The notes: generated by a model not told the origin, from the letters alone. Shown: positions 28,912 through 38,167, counted from the first letter of the stretch. The stretch is 64,000 bases of DNA from JAQBQB01 sp963846925 (GCA_963846925.1 CAWJXW010000001.1:62001-126000), one strand, 5' to 3'. Made by a program: numbers and translations.

Positions 28912-31900
28912 ATGTCCCACCTGTACCTGGACGCCAACGAGCTCGACGCCGCCGCCCGAAGGATCGTGGCGGAGGCGGGACGTCGTTTGGCTGGTGGAAC
29001 GGGAGGGCCCGGTCCGGTTGCCGTGCTCGTGGCAGAGATAGACCGAGACGCCGGCAACGGGGTGGGGGCGGACGTCGAGGCTTGGTCGTCCGATCACGTC
29101 GACACGCTGAACAAAGAACTGGTCGAGATGATCGGTGCGTCGATCCGTGGCGACGACCTCGTCGGCCGCCTCGGCGGTCGAGTCGTGATGATCTTGACCG
29201 ACGCGAGCGCGGACGACGCACGCGGCGTCGGAGACCGCATCTGTGCGGCGGTACGGACCCACCGCTTCGCCAACGGCTTCGAGGGCGGCGAGGGCGGCGA
29301 GGGGGGCGCGGGGGGCGCGAAAACGTTGTCGATCGGCGCTGCGGCGGCGCCGGATCACGGGCAATCGTACGAGGCGGTGCTCGACGCGGCGCTCGCCGCG
29401 CTCGCCAGAATTCAGTCGCAAGGCCGCGACGGTGCCGCGGCGATGCCGCCTCCACACCATGACGCACTAAGGCGTCCGCTCTCCATCGATCGATTCGCGG
29501 GCCGCGTGCAAGAGCTCGTGTCCCTCAGGCAGTGGCTCGACGAGGTGAGCGCGGGACAGCCGCGCGTCGTGAGCGTCTCCGGCGCCGCCGGAACGGGCAC
29601 GGCGACCCTGCTCAGGCAGCTCGAATCCGAGGTTCGGCTGCGCGGCGGATTGTTCGCATCGGTCGCATCGCCCAAGCGCTCGCTGCCAAAACCGTACGGC
29701 GCGTGGCGCGCGCTGCTTCGGGCCACGCACGTTTTTCAGCCTGCGCCCGAACGGGAATGGGCCGAGCTGCAACATCTGGAGCCGGCGCTCGGCGAGGTGC
29801 CGGCCGTCCCGCGTCCGGGAAGCCAGTTCCGCCTGCTCGGCGAGCTAGCCGAGTACGTGCGTTTGCTCGCGTCGAATGGGCCGCTCGTGCTCGTGCTCGA
29901 GGAGATGCAGTGGGCCGACTCGTGGTCCTGGGACGCGCTCGAGCATCTGATCCGACAGCTCGACGGCGACCGGATCATGATCTGCATGACCTTCCGCACC
30001 GAGGCGAGCAGCTTCGGGAGCGGTCCGCAGGACAGCGCGTGGATTCGCCGAGCCGGGTTACGCCCCGAGCTCACCCGACAGATCACGGTCGCGAATCTCA
30101 CGCGGGACGAGGTGAAGCAGTGGCTCGACGCCGTGTTTCACCGGCAAGCCGTCGGACGCGAGTTGCTGGCGTTCATCTACCGGCAGACCGAGGGCAATCC
30201 GCTCTTCATCGCGCATCTGCTCCGGTCGCTGGTCGAGGACGGGTACATCTGGCACAACGGAATGCGCTGGGAGTGGACTCCCGTGTCGGAGCTCCGCGTC
30301 CCCGCCGGCCGATCCGCGCTGATCGCGCACCGCCTGGAGCGATTCTCGGCGAGCACCTACGGAGTGCTGTGGACGGCGGCGATCGCCGGCCGCGAGTTCG
30401 ACATTCGCCTGCTCGTGGGCGCGGGCGCGGGAAGCGAACCGGCGGTCCGCCTCGCCCTCTCTGAAGCGCTCGGCGCGGGACTGTTGCACTCGACTCGCAA
30501 GCGCAAGCTCGGAAGCTTCGCGTTCACCCACGACGAAGTCGCCGAAGTCTTGGTCGACGGTCTCCCGGCGCAGCAACGCAAGCAACTGCATCTGCGGGTG
30601 GCGCAAGCGCTGGAGAAGCTGCGGCCCGATTCGGCGGACGACATCGCGCTGCACTACGATGCCGCCGGTGAACAGCCGGACGCGTACTGCTGGGGTCAGT
30701 TCGCGGCGAAAGCGGCGGAGCGGGTTTACGCGTTCGGCGCGGCGAGCTCGTATCTCCAGCTCGCGGCGCGGAACGCTACGAGTCCCGGCGAGCTCGCCGA
30801 GATTCGCGTGGCGCTCGCGCATTTGTCCGAGACGGGCGGTCGCTTCGACGAGGTCGAGGAGCTCTGCGACCTCGCGATCGAGTGGTTCGACGGCCAGGGC
30901 GATGAGCGTCGGTCGCTCACTCTGCGGCGCCTCCGCGAGCGCGCGCGAATGGAGCTCGGCCAGCCGGCGCTCGTCACGCTCGAGGCGCTCAAGGTGCTCG
31001 AGGCCGAAGCGAAGCGACTTGGCTTCGACCACGAAAGCGTCGCTGTGCTGCTCATGATGTCCCAGACGTACGGTCGGCTCGGCGACCGGCGCACGTCCGA
31101 GCGTTTCGCCGCGGAGGGCGTGGCGATGGCGGAGCAGGTCGGCGACACGCTGCTGCTCGCCGACGCCGTGACGCGCCTGAGCGGCGCGATGTTCAGCGAG
31201 TCGCCGAATCGCGCGTACACGATTCTCGAGCGCGCGCTGTCGTTGTACGAGACCGCGGGCGACGCGCGCGGGCAGGCGAGGACGTACGGGAACATGGGCG
31301 TCGTCGCGCAATTCGAGTCGCGGCTCGACGTCGCGTTCGAAGCGTACTCGAAGGCGATTACGGTGGGCCGCGCCGGCGGAATTCCCGACATGTGGGGCAC
31401 TGCCGCGGTGAACCTCGGCGTTTTGCTGCAGCGTTGCGGCGACTACGACAAGGCGCGCGATCTCTTCAGCGAGGCGCTCGGGTTGTTCGTCGCGGTGAAG
31501 CACAGCGAGTATCAGCTCGCCACGCTGTTCAACATGGCGCACGCCGAGCGCGAGGTCGGGCGCTGGGAGTCGGCGACGCAGCTGTACGAGACGACCGTCT
31601 CGCTGGCGCAGCGAATTGGACAGGCCGACATCGAGGCGGGTGCGACGGCCGGGGCCGGCCTTTGCGCTCTCGAGCTCGGGGACGAGGACGCGGCGCGCTC
31701 GGCGATTCGCGCTCTCCCAAGCCGGATCAAAGATCGAACCGACTGGTTCTTGGGCCGCGAGGTCGTGGAAGCGCTTCAGATTCGCGCCGACGCCGGTGAT
31801 GACGAACAGCGCCATCACGCGGTTGAACGGTTAGCCCGCTCGGTTGAGCTGGCCGAATCGACGGACATGTATTGCGCGGCGTGGCTCATCTCATCGTGTG

Positions 31901-32044
31901 CGGAGGCGGTGAGCCGAATCGACCGAACTCGTGTTGGGCGAGCTGCTGCGCGCGTACGCCGATCGAGTCAAAAAGCTCGGATACGCCGAGATGACGAGAC
32001 GATTTGACGCATTGGAAGCCGGCCTGGAGCGACCACAGCCGTAG
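28912..32044 (+). CDS. GGDEF-like / NTPase / TPR multidomain regulatory protein
   Basis: A very large cytoplasmic protein (about 1,040 residues). The ATG at 28912 is preferred over 28843 because AGGA precedes it by about 7 bases. Residues about 20-180 resemble a GGDEF domain whose signature is degraded (RLGGRVVMIL in place of R-x-GGDEF). Residues about 190-600 are an ATPase of the AAA_16/STAND type: SVSGAAGTGTATLLRQLE at the P-loop position, where the usual Lys is Thr, LVLVLEEMQWADSWSW as Walker B, and TEGNPLFIAHLLRSLVEDGY. Residues about 640-1040 are TPR-like repeats (ARTYGNMGVVAQFESRLDVA, AAVNLGVLLQRCGDYDKARD). An indel near 31920 diverts the end; the other frame continues as ELVLGELLRAYADRVKKLGY to TAG at 32044. 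Likely a signalling scaffold, unlikely to make c-di-GMP. Confidence 0.78.
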
Positions 32045-32142
32045 AGTTGACGCTAGCACATCCATTGGACCGAGCTTAGCTTCGACTAACGCTCCGCCGA
32101 CGGACGTGTTTGCTGGTTGTTCCAGAGAGATGGCTGGTGACT

Positions 32143-32874
32143 ATGCGTAGCTTCTCGAGGACGCTCCCGGTTATGGGAGCAGCAGTGCTCGCGGTCTTGT
32201 CGATGAGTTGTGATCAATCGGCGACTGCACCGAGCACATCCCGGCTTAAAACGGTCGCGGCCGACAAGCCATCGCTCGACTACAATTCCGGCTCGGCGTT
32301 TGGCGGCCTCCGCTCCACGTCGTTCACCGTGACGCCGGCTGGCGGGACGTACACGATTGGCGGGCTGTACGCTCTCCAATTCCCCGCGAATTCGATCTGC
32401 GATCCGGCGACGAGCACGTACGGCCCCGGCACGTGGAACGATCCGTGTACGACGTTGGCCGACGGGCAGTCCGTGACGATCACCGCGACGTACGGGTTCA
32501 CGGCCTCCGGTTTCACGATCGATTTCTCGCCGGCGCTGCGATTCAATCCCAATACCAAAGTTCTCATCGCGACGAACGTCTACGCGAACGCGATCACGTC
32601 GAACGCGGACTACTACGCGGCGAATCCGTCGGCGCTTCACTACCTCGGCATTTACTACCGACCGCAGCTCAACGGGAAGGCGCAGACCGATGCGGGCTCC
32701 GATGCCAGCCTGGTCACTCACGTGAACCTCAATACCGGCATCGTGTGGCGGCGGATCAAGCACTTCAGCGGCTACAACATTTTCACGGGTCTCCCGTGCG
32801 ACCCGTCGCCTGACGATCCGGACTGTATCGACGACGGCGGCCCCAACGTCGATGGTGGCGGCGGCGGCCACTAG
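32143..32874 (+). CDS. Putative lipoprotein, unknown function
   Basis: A 243-residue protein from the ATG at 32143, chosen because it begins directly with a lipoprotein signal (MRSFSRTLPVMGAAVLAVLS, then the lipobox SMSC). A Ser/Thr/Ala linker is followed by a Thr/Tyr/Asn-rich beta-type region (TSFTVTPAGGTYTIGGLYAL, VTITATYGFTASGFTIDFSP, FNPNTKVLIATNVYANAI) and an acidic Gly-rich end (DDGGPNVDGGGGGH). I do not recognise the family. An in-frame upstream start at 32110 would hide the signal peptide. It ends at a strong hairpin shared with the convergent response-regulator gene. Confidence 0.78.
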   Translation: MRSFSRTLPVMGAAVLAVLSMSCDQSATAPSTSRLKTVAADKPSLDYNSGSAFGGLRSTSFTVTPAGGTYTIGGLYALQFPANSICDPATSTYGPGTWNDPCTTLADGQSVTITATYGFTASGFTIDFSPALRFNPNTKVLIATNVYANAITSNADYYAANPSALHYLGIYYRPQLNGKAQTDAGSDASLVTHVNLNTGIVWRRIKHFSGYNIFTGLPCDPSPDDPDCIDDGGPNVDGGGGGH

Positions 32875-32890
32875 ATGAGCGACGCACCGC

Positions 32891-32925
32891 GCGACGGCCC
32901 CGGCTAGATCCGCCGGGGCCGTCGC
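32891..32925. terminator. Two-way hairpin terminator between convergent genes
   Basis: GCGACGGCCCCGGC pairs perfectly with GCCGGGGCCGTCGC around a 7-base loop, followed by GTTT on the plus strand. It lies 16 bp after the lipoprotein stop and 13 bp before the end of the response regulator, so it can serve both. Confidence 0.8.
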
Positions 32926-32938
32926 GTTTCCGGGACCG

Positions 32939-33649
32939 TCATCCGTGGGACGCGGGCGCGCGCAGCATGTAGCCGATGCCGCGCAGGGTGTGAAGCATCG
33001 GCTCGTCGCCCTCGGCGTCGAGCTTCTTGCGGAGATAGGCGACGTAGACGTCGACGATGTTGCTGTCGCCGCCCTCGACGGTCTCGTGCCACACGTAGCG
33101 CGCGATCGCGTTGCGCCCCAGCGGCTGATTCGGGTGCCGCATGAAGCACTCGAGCAGCTCGAACTCGCGCTGCGTGAGGGCAAGCGGGCGCGCGCCGCGT
33201 TCGGCCGTGCGGGTGACCGGGTCGAGCATTACGTCACCGACGCGAAGTGTGGGAGCGCGTTCCGGTGCTGCGGAGCGCCGGAGGAGCGCCCGCACACGGG
33301 CGATCAGCTCGTCCACGTCGAAGGGCTTGACGAGATAATCGTCGGCGCCTGCCTCGAGGCCCGTCACTCGATCGGCGACTTCGCGCCTGGCGGTGAGCAT
33401 GAGCATCGGCGTCCGGATGCCGTGGCGGCGCAGCTCTTTCACGACGTCGAAGCCGTTCCGCCGCGGCAGGCCGACGTCGAGGATGATCAGATCCGCCGCG
33501 TTCTCGAGCGCGCTGACGAGCCCCGCGTCGCCGTCGCGCGCTGAGCGGACACGGTACCCCTGCTCGCGAAGGGCGCGGTCGAGCATGGCGACCAGTCGCG
33601 AGTTGTCCTCGATGATGAGAATCGATTGCTGCTGAGCCGAGTCCGGCAT
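32939..33649 (-). CDS. OmpR/PhoB-family response regulator
   Basis: A 236-residue two-component regulator. The receiver domain (1-120) has the acidic pair in ILIIEDNS, the phospho-acceptor in LIILDVGLP, the switch Thr in MLTA and the conserved Lys in YLVKPFD. The C-terminal winged helix shows LALTQREFELLECFMRHPNQ, VEGGDSNIVDVYVAYLRKKL and LHTLRGIGYML. I choose the ATG at 33649 (MPDSAQQQSILIIEDN); the open frame extends upstream but that part is Arg/Ala-rich non-coding shadow. No histidine kinase is adjacent, so it is an orphan in this window. It is divergent from the small membrane protein gene. Confidence 0.93.
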   Translation of the reverse strand: MPDSAQQQSILIIEDNSRLVAMLDRALREQGYRVRSARDGDAGLVSALENAADLIILDVGLPRRNGFDVVKELRRHGIRTPMLMLTARREVADRVTGLEAGADDYLVKPFDVDELIARVRALLRRSAAPERAPTLRVGDVMLDPVTRTAERGARPLALTQREFELLECFMRHPNQPLGRNAIARYVWHETVEGGDSNIVDVYVAYLRKKLDAEGDEPMLHTLRGIGYMLRAPASHG

Positions 33650-33746
33650 CGTCAACTCAAGATCCGCGTCCGAGTGGGCGCGAGCAAGCGCTGCCGCGGC
33701 GCGGCGCCACTTGAGTCGGTGAAGGGGGCTCGCTTGCTTTGGGTGC

Positions 33747-34259
33747 GTGACCGCGCCGCCAGCGATGCGAGGCCCAGCTCCTCGCCGTGTCGTTGCACCG
33801 ACGATCGTGGCGGGCGGTCTCGCCGCCTCGGCGTCGACCGGCGCGCTCATCGCCATGGGGCGGCGGCTCGGAAGCATCCGACTTCCCTTTGCCGCCATCG
33901 GCGCGACGCTTGCTCATACGACTATTTCGAGTGGGACGACGTCGCTCGTCGTAGTCGGTTTCGTGAGCCATGTCCTGCTGAGCTTCGTGTGGGCGATCGC
34001 GTTTGTGGCCTTGGTCACACGGGGTTGGCGATTGGCGACCGCCGGCATCGTCATAGGATGTGTCCAGTTCGCGCTGTCGTGGATCACCGCGCGCGTGACT
34101 GGAAGTGGTCTCGCGTCAGTTGTGCCGTTAGGCGACCGAATGGTGCTGGCCGTCGTGATCGCCGCGTCGCTGGTAGTTGGAATTCGGGTTGCCGTGGCGC
34201 AAAACGCGTTGGATTCGCGCGCAATGCACGATTCGTCGCAGGGCGAAACGCGAATGTGA
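33747..34259 (+). CDS. Small multi-pass membrane protein, unknown
   Basis: About 170 residues with four likely membrane segments (VAPTIVAGGLAASASTGAL, TSLVVVGFVSHVLLSFVWAI, LATAGIVIGCVQFALSWIT, MVLAVVIAASLVVGIRVAV). The short cytoplasmic tail ends QGETRM. The start is uncertain: GTG at 33747 or ATG at 33765. I do not recognise the family. It is divergent from the response-regulator gene with about 100 bp between, so it may be one of that regulator's targets, which is inference from position only. Confidence 0.7.
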   Translation: MTAPPAMRGPAPRRVVAPTIVAGGLAASASTGALIAMGRRLGSIRLPFAAIGATLAHTTISSGTTSLVVVGFVSHVLLSFVWAIAFVALVTRGWRLATAGIVIGCVQFALSWITARVTGSGLASVVPLGDRMVLAVVIAASLVVGIRVAVAQNALDSRAMHDSSQGETRM

Positions 34260-34448
34260 CCGGGCGTGGTACGCGACAGTTGTAGAAGGAACATCAGATC
34301 GTGAATCGGGTTCGATTTCATGCAAGGGCCCGATGGACTCGTTTGAAACTCAACGGCAGGTCGAGGCGTCGGGAAGGTGGGAGCAGTGGAAGCGGAGGAG
34401 AGCGGGGCAGACCCGCAGTATCCGAAGTACCAATACCAGGAGGGGGAA

Positions 34449-34988
34449 ATGGACATCCTCGTAATGCTCGAGGAGAACCCCGATCACTCGCCGGTATTGG
34501 CGCACGTGAACTCCGTTCCGTCGCCGTTGCATTCGTCAGAGCGGCCGTCGCGGGACATCGTGACGCTGTACGGAGAACCGAACCCGGAGTCGCTTGCGCT
34601 GGCTCTAGCGGCAGCAGTCGAGTCGCACCGAACGAGCGAAGGACAGGCCGACGCAGTCCGCCATCTCGGCGTGTGGCCTGAGCGGGGTGCAGTTGGAGAT
34701 GCGGCATGGAGGGACCCTTCGGGGAGACTCGTGACGAGCGATCTCGAGATTCCGCTCGAGACGCTCCACTCGACAGCAAGGCAGTTGCTCGCGGAGTGCG
34801 GTCAGTTGATCCGGCGGTTGGTGGCAGGGTTGTCGATGCCGGACTGGCCGGAAGGAGCCCGACGGGCGATCAGTATCTCGATCGGACCGATCGTTGGAAT
34901 CACAGGACCGGTGTTCACCCCGCTCGAGTCGATGATCGAGCGACTCAGATTGGCAGACGCACTGGCGTTCGACACCGAAGGAGACTGA
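34449..34988 (+). CDS. Hypothetical protein, unknown
   Basis: About 179 residues, not recognised. The ATG at 34449 is preceded by a strong AGGAGGGGGAA site, which decides the start over an in-frame GTG at 34377. The protein begins MDILVMLEENPDHSPVLAHV, has a polar middle rich in Glu, Arg and Ser, and ends with helix-like segments (TARQLLAECGQLIRRLVAGL, FTPLESMIERLRLADALAF) around a more hydrophobic SISIGPIVGITGPV. There is no signal peptide or clear membrane helix. Transcription ends at a perfect GC-rich hairpin 26 bp after its stop. Confidence 0.65.
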   Translation: MDILVMLEENPDHSPVLAHVNSVPSPLHSSERPSRDIVTLYGEPNPESLALALAAAVESHRTSEGQADAVRHLGVWPERGAVGDAAWRDPSGRLVTSDLEIPLETLHSTARQLLAECGQLIRRLVAGLSMPDWPEGARRAISISIGPIVGITGPVFTPLESMIERLRLADALAFDTEGD

Positions 34989-35013
34989 GACAAGACCCTA
35001 CCTTGTCAGAATG

Positions 35014-35047
35014 AAGCGGGGGCGGCCCAACCGGGCCGCCCCCGCTT
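35014..35047 (+). terminator. Strong GC-rich hairpin terminator
   Basis: AAGCGGGGGCGGCCC and GGGCCGCCCCCGCTT form a perfect 15-bp stem around AACC, followed by a pyrimidine-rich run (TCGCGTTC). It follows the hypothetical gene ending at 34988 and also faces the end of the VOC gene. Confidence 0.8.
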
Positions 35048-35084
35048 CGCGTTCAGGGGGAAACGCCGAACCGCGGCGGAGAAA

Positions 35085-35110
35085 TCTGATGTCGGACGTC
35101 CGACATCAGA
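35085..35110. repeat. 26-bp perfect palindrome at the VOC gene 3' end
   Basis: The sequence starting TCTGATGTCGGAC is followed by its exact reverse complement, a 26-bp perfect palindrome centred at 35097/35098. It covers the stop codon of the minus-strand VOC gene. The adjoining 18 bases TCAGACGTCCGATTTCTC also occur at 25452-25469, so this is a member of a small dispersed 3'-end repeat family or a two-way terminator. Confidence 0.65.
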
Positions 35111-35519
35111 CGTCCGATTTCTCCACCGCTTTCATCTGAACCAGATCCCACAAGTTGCCGTACAGATCCAGGAAAACGGCCACCGTCCCGTACGGTTCCT
35201 CCTTCGGCGCTCTCACGAACACGACCCCCTTGGCGACGTACGCGTTGTAGTCGCGCCAGAAATCGTCGGTGCGCAGGAACAGGAAGACGCGCCCTCCGGT
35301 CTGGTTGCCGATTCGCGACGATTGCTCCGGCCCGACCGCACGCGCCAACAACAGCTGCGATTCCGTCGCCCCGCGCGGCGCCACGACGACCCAGCGCTTT
35401 TTCTGCTCCGGCACCGGCCGGTCTTCGACCACGGAAAAGCCAAGCACTCCTACATAGAAGGCGAGCGCTTCCTCGTAGTCCCGGACGACGAGAGCAACAA
35501 GTCCGATCGATTGCCGCAT
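35106..35519 (-). CDS. VOC-family (glyoxalase/bleomycin-resistance fold) protein
   Basis: A 137-residue cytosolic protein. It begins SIGLVALVVRDYEEALAFYV, the standard first strand and helix of a vicinal-oxygen-chelate module, then LGFSVVEDRP, and ends VAVFLDLYGNLWDLVQM, the second module's metal strand. Expected metal ligands (His/Glu at strand starts) are only partly present, so activity is uncertain. Members include glyoxalases, dioxygenases and drug-binding proteins; none can be singled out. The gene stands alone, divergent from the small gene upstream of the EF-G-like gene. Confidence 0.85.
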   Translation of the reverse strand: MRQSIGLVALVVRDYEEALAFYVGVLGFSVVEDRPVPEQKKRWVVVAPRGATESQLLLARAVGPEQSSRIGNQTGGRVFLFLRTDDFWRDYNAYVAKGVVFVRAPKEEPYGTVAVFLDLYGNLWDLVQMKAVEKSDV

Positions 35520-35678
35520 TGCGGGGTACCCATATGAAAGGGGCGTGTCCGCTCAATTTCGGCGGCTCCTGCCCACCTCGGCAGGTCAAAAATTGACAGT
35601 TGAGAGCGCCGCAGCGGACAGCCCCTTGACGCGCCCGGTCTCCCGGAAGCAGTCTCCCGGAAACAGGTCCGTCACGGA

Positions 35679-35933
35679 ATGACCAAGCTGTCCGCCAAGA
35701 GCCCCCCCCCAGCCCAGCGCCCGGGCACCACCGTCCGCGTGTTCGCCGACGCGATTGGAAGACTATGGAGCGCTGCCGCGAGCGGCGACGTCCTCGTCTT
35801 CAACTGCGCCACCGAAACGCGACGGGCCGCCAGGGCAATCGTGGTGGAGCTCGAGACGCTCGACGACTCGGTCAGCGACGACGCCCTGCGAGCGTGGCTC
35901 GAGCAAGCCCCGCGCATCGGAACATTGTTGTAG
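35679..35933 (+). CDS. Small hypothetical protein upstream of the EF-G-like gene
   Basis: An 84-residue acidic protein with no recognised domain: a basic Ser/Pro-rich start (MTKLSAKSPPPAQRPGTT), then VRVFADAIGRLWSAAASGDV, LVFNCATETRRAARAIVVEL and DDALRAWLEQAPRIGTLL. Two or three helices are likely. It reads cleanly and is 36 bp upstream of the EF-G-like gene on the same strand, so co-transcription is plausible. The region just before it contains a direct repeat (TCTCCCGGAAGCAG then TCTCCCGGAAACAG, 35639-35667). Confidence 0.55.
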   Translation: MTKLSAKSPPPAQRPGTTVRVFADAIGRLWSAAASGDVLVFNCATETRRAARAIVVELETLDDSVSDDALRAWLEQAPRIGTLL

Positions 35934-35969
35934 CCCACCGCACGGCGGTGGGCAGGAGACTCGACGTGT

Positions 35970-38078
35970 ATGAGGGAATACAAAGGGTCGGAGATCCGCA
36001 ACATCGCGGTGGTGGGACACGGGGCGAGCGGCAAGACCAGTCTGGTCGATGCGCTCGCCTTCGTGTCAGGTAGCTCGAAGCGGCACGGATCCGTGAAGGA
36101 CGGCACCGCCCTCACCGATCACGCCGCGGAAGAGATCGAGCGCGGTTACTCGATCAACCTCGGTCCGGCTTTCGCCGAGTGGCAGGACACCAAGATCAAC
36201 CTGATCGACACGCCAGGATACCTCGACTTCCAGGGCGATGCGATCGCCGGCCTCGCCGCCGCCGATGGTGCGCTCGTCGTGGTCTCGGCCACGTCCGGCG
36301 TGGAAGTCGGCACCGAGAAGATGTTCCGCGAGGCCGTCGCCCGGCGCGACCCGGTGCTCTTCGTGGTCTCGATGATGGACAAGGAGCACGCGGACTTCGA
36401 CCGCATCTACCAGCAGATCAAGACGCGCCTCTCGAACAAGGTCATTCCCGTCGAGGTGCCCGTCGGCCAGGCGCACAGCTTCCACGGCGTCGTGAACCTC
36501 TTCACGAAGAAAGCGCACCAGTTCAAGAAGGGCGTCAAGACCGGCGAATACGACGAGACCGAGATCCCCGAGGAGTCCAAGGAGCTCTTCGACCGCTACT
36601 ACTCGGAGCTGATCGAGTCCATCTCGGCTACCGACGACACGCTGCTCGAGCACTATCTCGAGGGCGCCGAGATCTCACGCGACGAAGCGATCGCGGCGAT
36701 GAAGGAAGCGATGAAGCGGATGGAGCTCTTCCCGCTCTTCGTCGTCTCCAACGAATTGAACTACGGAATGCAGGCGATCCTCTCGACGATCGTCGAGCTG
36801 ATGCCCAACGCGTTCGAGATGGAAGAGCTGCACGCGTTCAAGGGCGCCGAGGGCGACGCGACGGTCGAGATCCACGCGACCGACACCTTGTCACCGGTCG
36901 CGCACGTGTTCAAGACGACGTCCGAGCCGCACGTCGGCGACGTGACGTTCTTCCGGCTGTTCTCCGGCGTGATCAACAACGGCGACGAGTTGTACAACGC
37001 CACCCGGAGCGGCGTCGAGAAGCTCAACCATCTGTCGATCGGGCAGGGAAAGGACCGCATCGAGATCCAGGCGCTCCACGCCGGCGACATCGGCTGCGTC
37101 GCCAAGCTGCGCAACACGCACACCAACGACACGCTGTCGACGCGTCAGCATCCGGTGCGGCTGCCGCTCATCGCGTTCCCCGAGGGCGCGATCCAGATGG
37201 CGGTACACGCCGCCAACCGCGCGGACGAAGAGAAGCTCCAGGCGGGCCTGCATCGCCTGCACGACGAGGACCCGACCTTCGAGGTCCACTACAACGCCGA
37301 GACGCACGAGACGATCGTGTCGGGACTCGGCGAGCGGCATCTCGAAGTGGGGATGTCGAAGCTCAAGCGGAAATTCAGCGTGACGGCCGAGCTGTCGAAG
37401 CCGCGCATCGCGTACCGCGAGACGATCAAGGGTAAGGCCGAGGGACAGGGCCGACACAAGAAGCAGTCTGGCGGACGCGGTCAGTTCGGCGACTGTTGGG
37501 TGAGGTTCGCGCCGCTCCCACGCGGCAGCGGGTATCAGTTCGTCGACGAGATCGTGGGCGGCTCGATTCCGCGGCAGTATATCCCGGCCGTGGACCGGGG
37601 AATTCAGGAAGCGGCCGTGCGTGGCATCCTCGCCGGATACCCGCTGGTCGACTTCCAGGCCGAGGTGTTCGACGGCTCGTACCACACCGTGGACTCGAAC
37701 GAAATGTCGTTCAAGATGGCCGGCATCCAGGCGTTCAAGGCGGTGGCGGTGAAGTGCAAACCGACGTTGCTCGAGCCGCTCGACGAGCTGGAGATCGAGA
37801 CGCCCGACGACTACATGGGCGACGTGCTCGGCGACCTGTCGTCGCGGCGCGGGCACATTCTCGGTACGGAGCCGGGGGACAGTGGCACGAGGATTCGCGC
37901 AATCCTGCCGCAGGCGGAGCTACACGGGTACTCGAGTGCGTTGTCGTCGATGACGCAGGGCCGCGCAGTGTTCAAGCGCCGGTTCAAGGGGTACGAGGAA
38001 GCGCCGCACGAGACGCAGCAGAAGATCATCGAGGAGTCGGCGAAGGAGAAAGACGAGGAGTTGGCGACAGCGCACTAA
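35970..38078 (+). CDS. EF-G-like translational GTPase (second EF-G subfamily)
   Basis: A complete 702-residue protein with the five EF-G domains. The G domain shows VVGHGASGKTSL (G1, residues 14-25), a switch I with DHAAEEIERGYSIN, and G3 as D80-T-P-G-Y84, where classical EF-G has His after the Gly. G4 is SMMDK instead of NKMD. Domain IV (GRGQFGDCWVRFAPLPRGSG, VVDRGIQEA-like AVDRGIQEAAVRGILAGYPL) and domain V (LSSRRGHILGTEPGDSGTR) are complete. These changes mark the EF-G2/FusA2-like subfamily, not the main elongation factor, which normally sits in the str operon. Its function (recycling, stress or ribosome maintenance) is not settled for most phyla. A hairpin terminator follows at 38133. Confidence 0.9.
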   Translation: MREYKGSEIRNIAVVGHGASGKTSLVDALAFVSGSSKRHGSVKDGTALTDHAAEEIERGYSINLGPAFAEWQDTKINLIDTPGYLDFQGDAIAGLAAADGALVVVSATSGVEVGTEKMFREAVARRDPVLFVVSMMDKEHADFDRIYQQIKTRLSNKVIPVEVPVGQAHSFHGVVNLFTKKAHQFKKGVKTGEYDETEIPEESKELFDRYYSELIESISATDDTLLEHYLEGAEISRDEAIAAMKEAMKRMELFPLFVVSNELNYGMQAILSTIVELMPNAFEMEELHAFKGAEGDATVEIHATDTLSPVAHVFKTTSEPHVGDVTFFRLFSGVINNGDELYNATRSGVEKLNHLSIGQGKDRIEIQALHAGDIGCVAKLRNTHTNDTLSTRQHPVRLPLIAFPEGAIQMAVHAANRADEEKLQAGLHRLHDEDPTFEVHYNAETHETIVSGLGERHLEVGMSKLKRKFSVTAELSKPRIAYRETIKGKAEGQGRHKKQSGGRGQFGDCWVRFAPLPRGSGYQFVDEIVGGSIPRQYIPAVDRGIQEAAVRGILAGYPLVDFQAEVFDGSYHTVDSNEMSFKMAGIQAFKAVAVKCKPTLLEPLDELEIETPDDYMGDVLGDLSSRRGHILGTEPGDSGTRIRAILPQAELHGYSSALSSMTQGRAVFKRRFKGYEEAPHETQQKIIEESAKEKDEELATAH

Positions 38079-38080
38079 CA

Positions 38081-38124
38081 GGTGGACCGGTGGACCGGTG
38101 GACCGGTGGACCGGTGGACCGGTA
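38081..38124. repeat. Short tandem repeat, 9-bp unit GGTGGACCG
   Basis: About 4.8 perfect copies of GGTGGACCG begin two bases after the EF-G-like stop codon. Each unit contains the self-complementary core GGTCC-like GGACC/GGTGG, so the array can fold on itself. It is too short and has no spacers, so it is not a CRISPR. Confidence 0.9.
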
Positions 38125-38132
38125 ACGAAACG

Positions 38133-38167
38133 GCGAACGGGGCGGCCTCTGTGGGCGCCCCGTTCGC
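38133..38167 (+). terminator. Hairpin terminator of the EF-G-like gene
   Basis: GCGAACGGGGCG pairs perfectly with CGCCCCGTTCGC around an 11-base loop, 55 bp after the EF-G-like stop and directly after the 9-bp tandem repeat. There is no U-run, so it could be rho-assisted. Confidence 0.6.

Noticed and set aside
30058..31818. 586-residue minus-strand open frame opposite the GGDEF/ATPase/TPR gene
   Set aside because: Low-complexity Arg/Glu/Val composition, no family resemblance, fully overlapped by a real gene.
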